Below the pieces are notes generated by a model. It was not told the DNA's origin. It was given only the letters and a program-made list of their open reading frames with translations, and ran no database searches. DNA of 64,000 nucleotides from Pachypanchax playfairii. Taxonomy: Eukaryota; Chordata; Actinopteri; Cyprinodontiformes; Aplocheilidae. The position numbers and the translations under genes are program-made. Below are positions 62,846 to 64,000 of this stretch, piece after piece. The DNA is taken from the NCBI GenBank assembly GCA_006937955.1, contig SSNP01000155.1:179548-243547 (forward strand). The letters are read 5' to 3'. The stretch's first letter is position 1, and each line of letters opens with the position of its first letter.

Positions 62846-63150
62846 TTATTTTGACAGGGATGCAAAGTACTCACGCATGCTGTCATCAATTTGGTCCAAC
62901 TTTGCAGGATCAGATGGGTAGCTTGTTAATACCCTTTCTGGATCTAGAGGCTCCTGCTGTAATACGATATTGGGCTCACTGCAGTTCTTTCTTCTGTGAC
63001 GGCGTTGATGTAGACGGCTGTGCCAATGCGTCTTCCGCTGCATCTTCCACCGCGTTTTTGGGCCGTGTCTCCAGGTCTGGCTCAGCCTCTGGCTCTGCTG
63101 ACTCGAGCGGGTTCACAACTGTTGGTCGGCTGCCCGATGCAATGTACTTA
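62846..63150 (-). pseudogene. Unidentified coding remnant (possible transposon protein C-terminus)
   Basis: The minus strand first gives an acidic, proline-rich stretch (PLESAEPEAEPDLETRPKN, then DALAQPSTSTPSQKKEL) and a stop. In another frame it then gives CSEPNIVLQQEPLDPERVL, TSYPSDPAKLDQIDDSMREY and FASLSK, ending at a natural TAA (62846). The two parts join sensibly only with a frameshift at the KKEL/CSEP junction. I do not recognise the family. A transposase tail or a captured host exon are both possible. About 100 bp of it is repeated inverted at 61.2 kb. Confidence 0.5.
62862..62966 (-). repeat. Inverted duplication, right arm
   Basis: Partner of 61178-61282. The arms are separated by about 1.58 kb that contains a LINE 3' fragment. 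Confidence 0.8.
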
Positions 63151-63205
63151 CTTGTTGTAAGTACGAGAGACGGAAGAGACGTGTGGCTTTAGTAGACCAC
63201 ATTGG

Positions 63206-63620
63206 TACCACTTTACAATAAAGCTCCCTTGTTGATGGCTAATAAATGGTTTATAGATATGTAATTAATTAATCTGTAAACACATTGTAAATCATTAATA
63301 TGTATATGTTAGGCATTAATTAAGGACGAGAAAGAGGAAAAAACTGACATTTTTTCTTGCTAAATAGTGAGCCAAATCTATTCACCTATTTATTTCATCT
63401 AGATTTGCTATATTACACATTTCAGACTAAGGAACTACTATTTAAGCATTATAAGCATTCATGAACATAATTTGTAGCTTGGAATATTGTACTGTATCAT
63501 TGCATTATAAATACATAGAACTATCAAAGGGTCTTATTGTAAAGTTCAAAATATCTCACTAATTAATAATAGCTAATAAACATGTATAAATGCCAGACGG
63601 GAGTCTTATTGTAAAGTGTG
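63206..63620. repeat. MITE-like dispersed repeat with ACTTTACAATAA ends
   Basis: ACCACTTTACAATAAAGC at 63206 and inverted counterparts GTCTTATTGTAAAGTTC (63531) and GTCTTATTGTAAAGTGTG (63603) bracket AT-rich sequence. Such motifs mark a widespread fish repeat. The inverted motif appears twice on the right side, so the end may be duplicated. No target duplication was defined. Confidence 0.45.
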
Positions 63621-64000
63621 AAACATGTCAATATTTATCAATGATTAATAAGCATGTTTAAATGCCAGAAGTTAATGTTAAATGTAAAACTTGTCACCTT
63701 TTATGACACTTATACCTTAATTAAAACCAATGCTTGAAATAATTTGACAGAATTTAACAAGGCAACGTAAAGTAATAATAACACTTGTAACACATGTAAC
63801 ATTTTTTGTGTTATTTTAATCCCCCACCCCCCAGCAGATTGCCAACAAGACATTCAGTTTCAGACTGGAAACAAGCTGTGAATGTCTTTGAATAGGCGTC
63901 CCAGTGGTCCATCAGGGTGTTGCGAACCAAGCCAAGAGGACCATTCAAGGACCATGAGGTCTTCCTCTAATAAAGTCTCAGTACGATTTCCTCTCAGTCT
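63621..64000. other. No recognised gene
   Basis: AT-rich sequence, with a C-run at 63820-63834. The last 160 bases are more balanced in composition but have no identifiable frame. Confidence 0.3.

Overview
This is vertebrate nuclear DNA, most likely from an acanthomorph teleost. It carries fish-type Tc1, hAT, TTAA-target, Jockey/Rex1-like and L2 transposable elements, a tRNA-derived SINE, Ty3/gypsy traces and dispersed repeats common in fish genomes. About half of the window is tandem repeat. I find no bacterial or viral gene, rRNA, tRNA gene or CRISPR array. The very long open frames that fall in the arrays are artefacts of stop-free repeat units, and I do not annotate them as genes.

Layout. 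0-13.6 kb is a graveyard of transposable elements: Tc1 3' remnant, SINE, LTR-like pieces, a Jockey-type LINE abutting a Tc1 helix-turn-helix fragment, and a ~575-bp TTAA MITE that was itself hit by an 871-bp TTAA element. A 213-bp hAT MITE with a perfect 8-bp target duplication and a second TTAA MITE follow. Between them, at 10.4-11.4 kb, lies the only candidate host gene: three short exons encoding about 56 residues, with a ZNF143-like promoter motif and a poly(A) signal. 13.6-17.6 kb is a 36-bp minisatellite (about 110 units). 19.2-20.8 kb is a complete Tc1 element with an intact 340-residue transposase. 20.9-33.1 kb is a CACACAGTCT-type array of 12.1 kb. 33.1-38.3 kb is mostly single-copy DNA with a fold-back TTAA element and a CpG-rich segment. 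38.3-42.2 kb is a ~29-bp TG-rich minisatellite. 42.4-48.0 kb holds a broken Jockey-type LINE and an L2 LINE whose long frame is split by a 1168-bp hAT-like insertion and then lost in a 10-N assembly gap. 48.0-59.7 kb is an 11.7-kb array of a 10-bp ACATGGTGAC unit. 59.7-64 kb holds a gypsy RNase H remnant, adjacent hairpins, two L2-type LINE fragments and an inverted duplication of an unidentified coding remnant.

Function. The only reading frames that look functional are the Tc1 transposase and, tentatively, the small three-exon gene. There is no operon or pathway. The main interest is the crowding of four unrelated large tandem arrays into 46 kb, the traces of how they spread (isolated units outside the arrays, region-specific variants, repeated variant blocks), and the nested transposons that give relative insertion dates. 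All identifications come from reading the sequence without database searches.
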